Below, one piece after another: positions 63,692-64,000 of a DNA stretch of 64,000 nt. The translations under genes were made by a program, and so were the position numbers. The notes below the pieces were generated by a model. That model made no database searches and was not told the origin of the DNA. It worked only from the letters and a program-made list of their open reading frames with translations. Every line of letters starts with the position of its first letter. The stretch's first letter is position 1. The stretch spans positions 1,736,001 to 1,800,000 of the forward strand of contig NZ_CP041616.1 of the NCBI RefSeq assembly GCF_007197575.1, read 5' to 3'. Origin of the DNA: Ornithinimicrobium ciconiae. Its GTDB lineage: Bacteria; Actinomycetota; Actinomycetes; Actinomycetales; Dermatophilaceae.

Positions 63692-64000
63692 ATGGCTGAA
63701 CTGCTGCAGACAAACACTGAGGACTTCGGCACGGTCGAGGTCGACGTCATCACGCTCGACCTCATCGAGAACGGGCTGCGCAGCGCCCGCTACGAGATGG
63801 ACGAGGTGCTGTTCCGCACCGCCCTGTCACCGGGCATCCGCGAGCAGCACGACGAGTTCCCGCTGATCGGTGACCCCGAGGGCAAGATGGTGGTGGGCCA
63901 GTTCGGTCTGTCCATCCCCGACTTCCTCGCCAACTTCGAGGGCACCATCGAGGAGGGTGACGTCCTCTTGACGTCCGACCCCTACTCGTGCGGCGCCGCG
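63692..64000 (+). CDS. hyuB: Hydantoinase/5-oxoprolinase family subunit B, N-terminal fragment
   Basis: The 103 residues visible, starting MAELLQTNTEDFGTVEVDVI, contain LIENGLRSARYEMDEVLFRT, LSPGIREQHDEFPLIGDPEG and EEGDVLLTSDPYSCGAA, matching the HyuB opening (metal-binding SPxIRExxDxFxxI-type and NDPY motifs, here SDPY). The gene continues past the window edge. It forms the catalytic partner of HyuA; its start lies three bases after the hyuA stop. Confidence 0.9.
   Translation, partial: MAELLQTNTEDFGTVEVDVITLDLIENGLRSARYEMDEVLFRTALSPGIREQHDEFPLIGDPEGKMVVGQFGLSIPDFLANFEGTIEEGDVLLTSDPYSCGAA

Overview
The window is uniformly high-GC DNA with actinobacterial hallmarks: many GTG starts, start/stop overlaps of the GTGA and ATGA type, a HrdB/SigA-type primary sigma factor with a long Lys/Ala-rich N-terminus, a 7Fe ferredoxin, an FtsZ with a Pro/Gln-rich linker, and a complete dcw (division and cell wall) cluster. 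Protein composition and gene order suggest the order Micrococcales, perhaps near Intrasporangiaceae/Ornithinimicrobiaceae. That placement is inference; no rRNA gene is present to test it.

Layout. 1-9.4 kb holds housekeeping and signalling genes: the start of an S9-type peptidase, a PAC2 protein, a membrane protein with a long Q/G/Y-rich tail, EcsC-like, DUF4192 and universal stress proteins. Next comes a two-gene redox-signalling pair, a response regulator/glutaredoxin-like/thioredoxin-reductase-like fusion followed by a cyclic-nucleotide-domain histidine kinase. 8.8-12.7 kb carries a hemerythrin, ferredoxin, a Cys-containing HTH regulator and sigA. 12.8-15.7 kb carries a BTAD regulator, a chagasin-like cysteine-protease inhibitor, a papain-family protease without a signal peptide, and a small protein that shares the protease's C-terminal module. 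This is the least ordinary gene set in the window.

17.2-27 kb is an accessory region: tandem repeats, a cell-wall-binding-repeat protein, a tyrosine recombinase with an internal deletion, an arsenic operon (arsR divergent from arsO-acr3-arsC-arsC plus a third, frameshifted arsC), an exported M28 peptidase, and an inactivated IS1182-family element. 27.2-31.8 kb is a minus-strand moxR-DUF58-transglutaminase operon. It faces away from the dcw cluster mraZ-rsmH-ftsL-ftsI-murF-mraY-murD-ftsW-murG-murC-ftsQ-ftsZ-pgeF (32.1-47.9 kb), where most genes overlap by a few bases. No sepF, ylmG or divIVA follows pgeF. Instead come a decayed gene, a DUF1963-like zinc protein, a DUF222-HNH protein behind a probable SOS box, and a duplicated pterin-dehydratase-like/VOC protein.

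53.8-64 kb holds a ROK regulator, an exported M14 carboxypeptidase and a catabolic cluster: an FCD-type GntR regulator, an HMG-CoA-lyase-like protein and a CaiB-type CoA-transferase, divergent from hydantoinase/oxoprolinase subunits hyuA and hyuB (cut by the window end). Paired operator-like sites lie between the two arms. I saw no tRNA, rRNA or CRISPR array.
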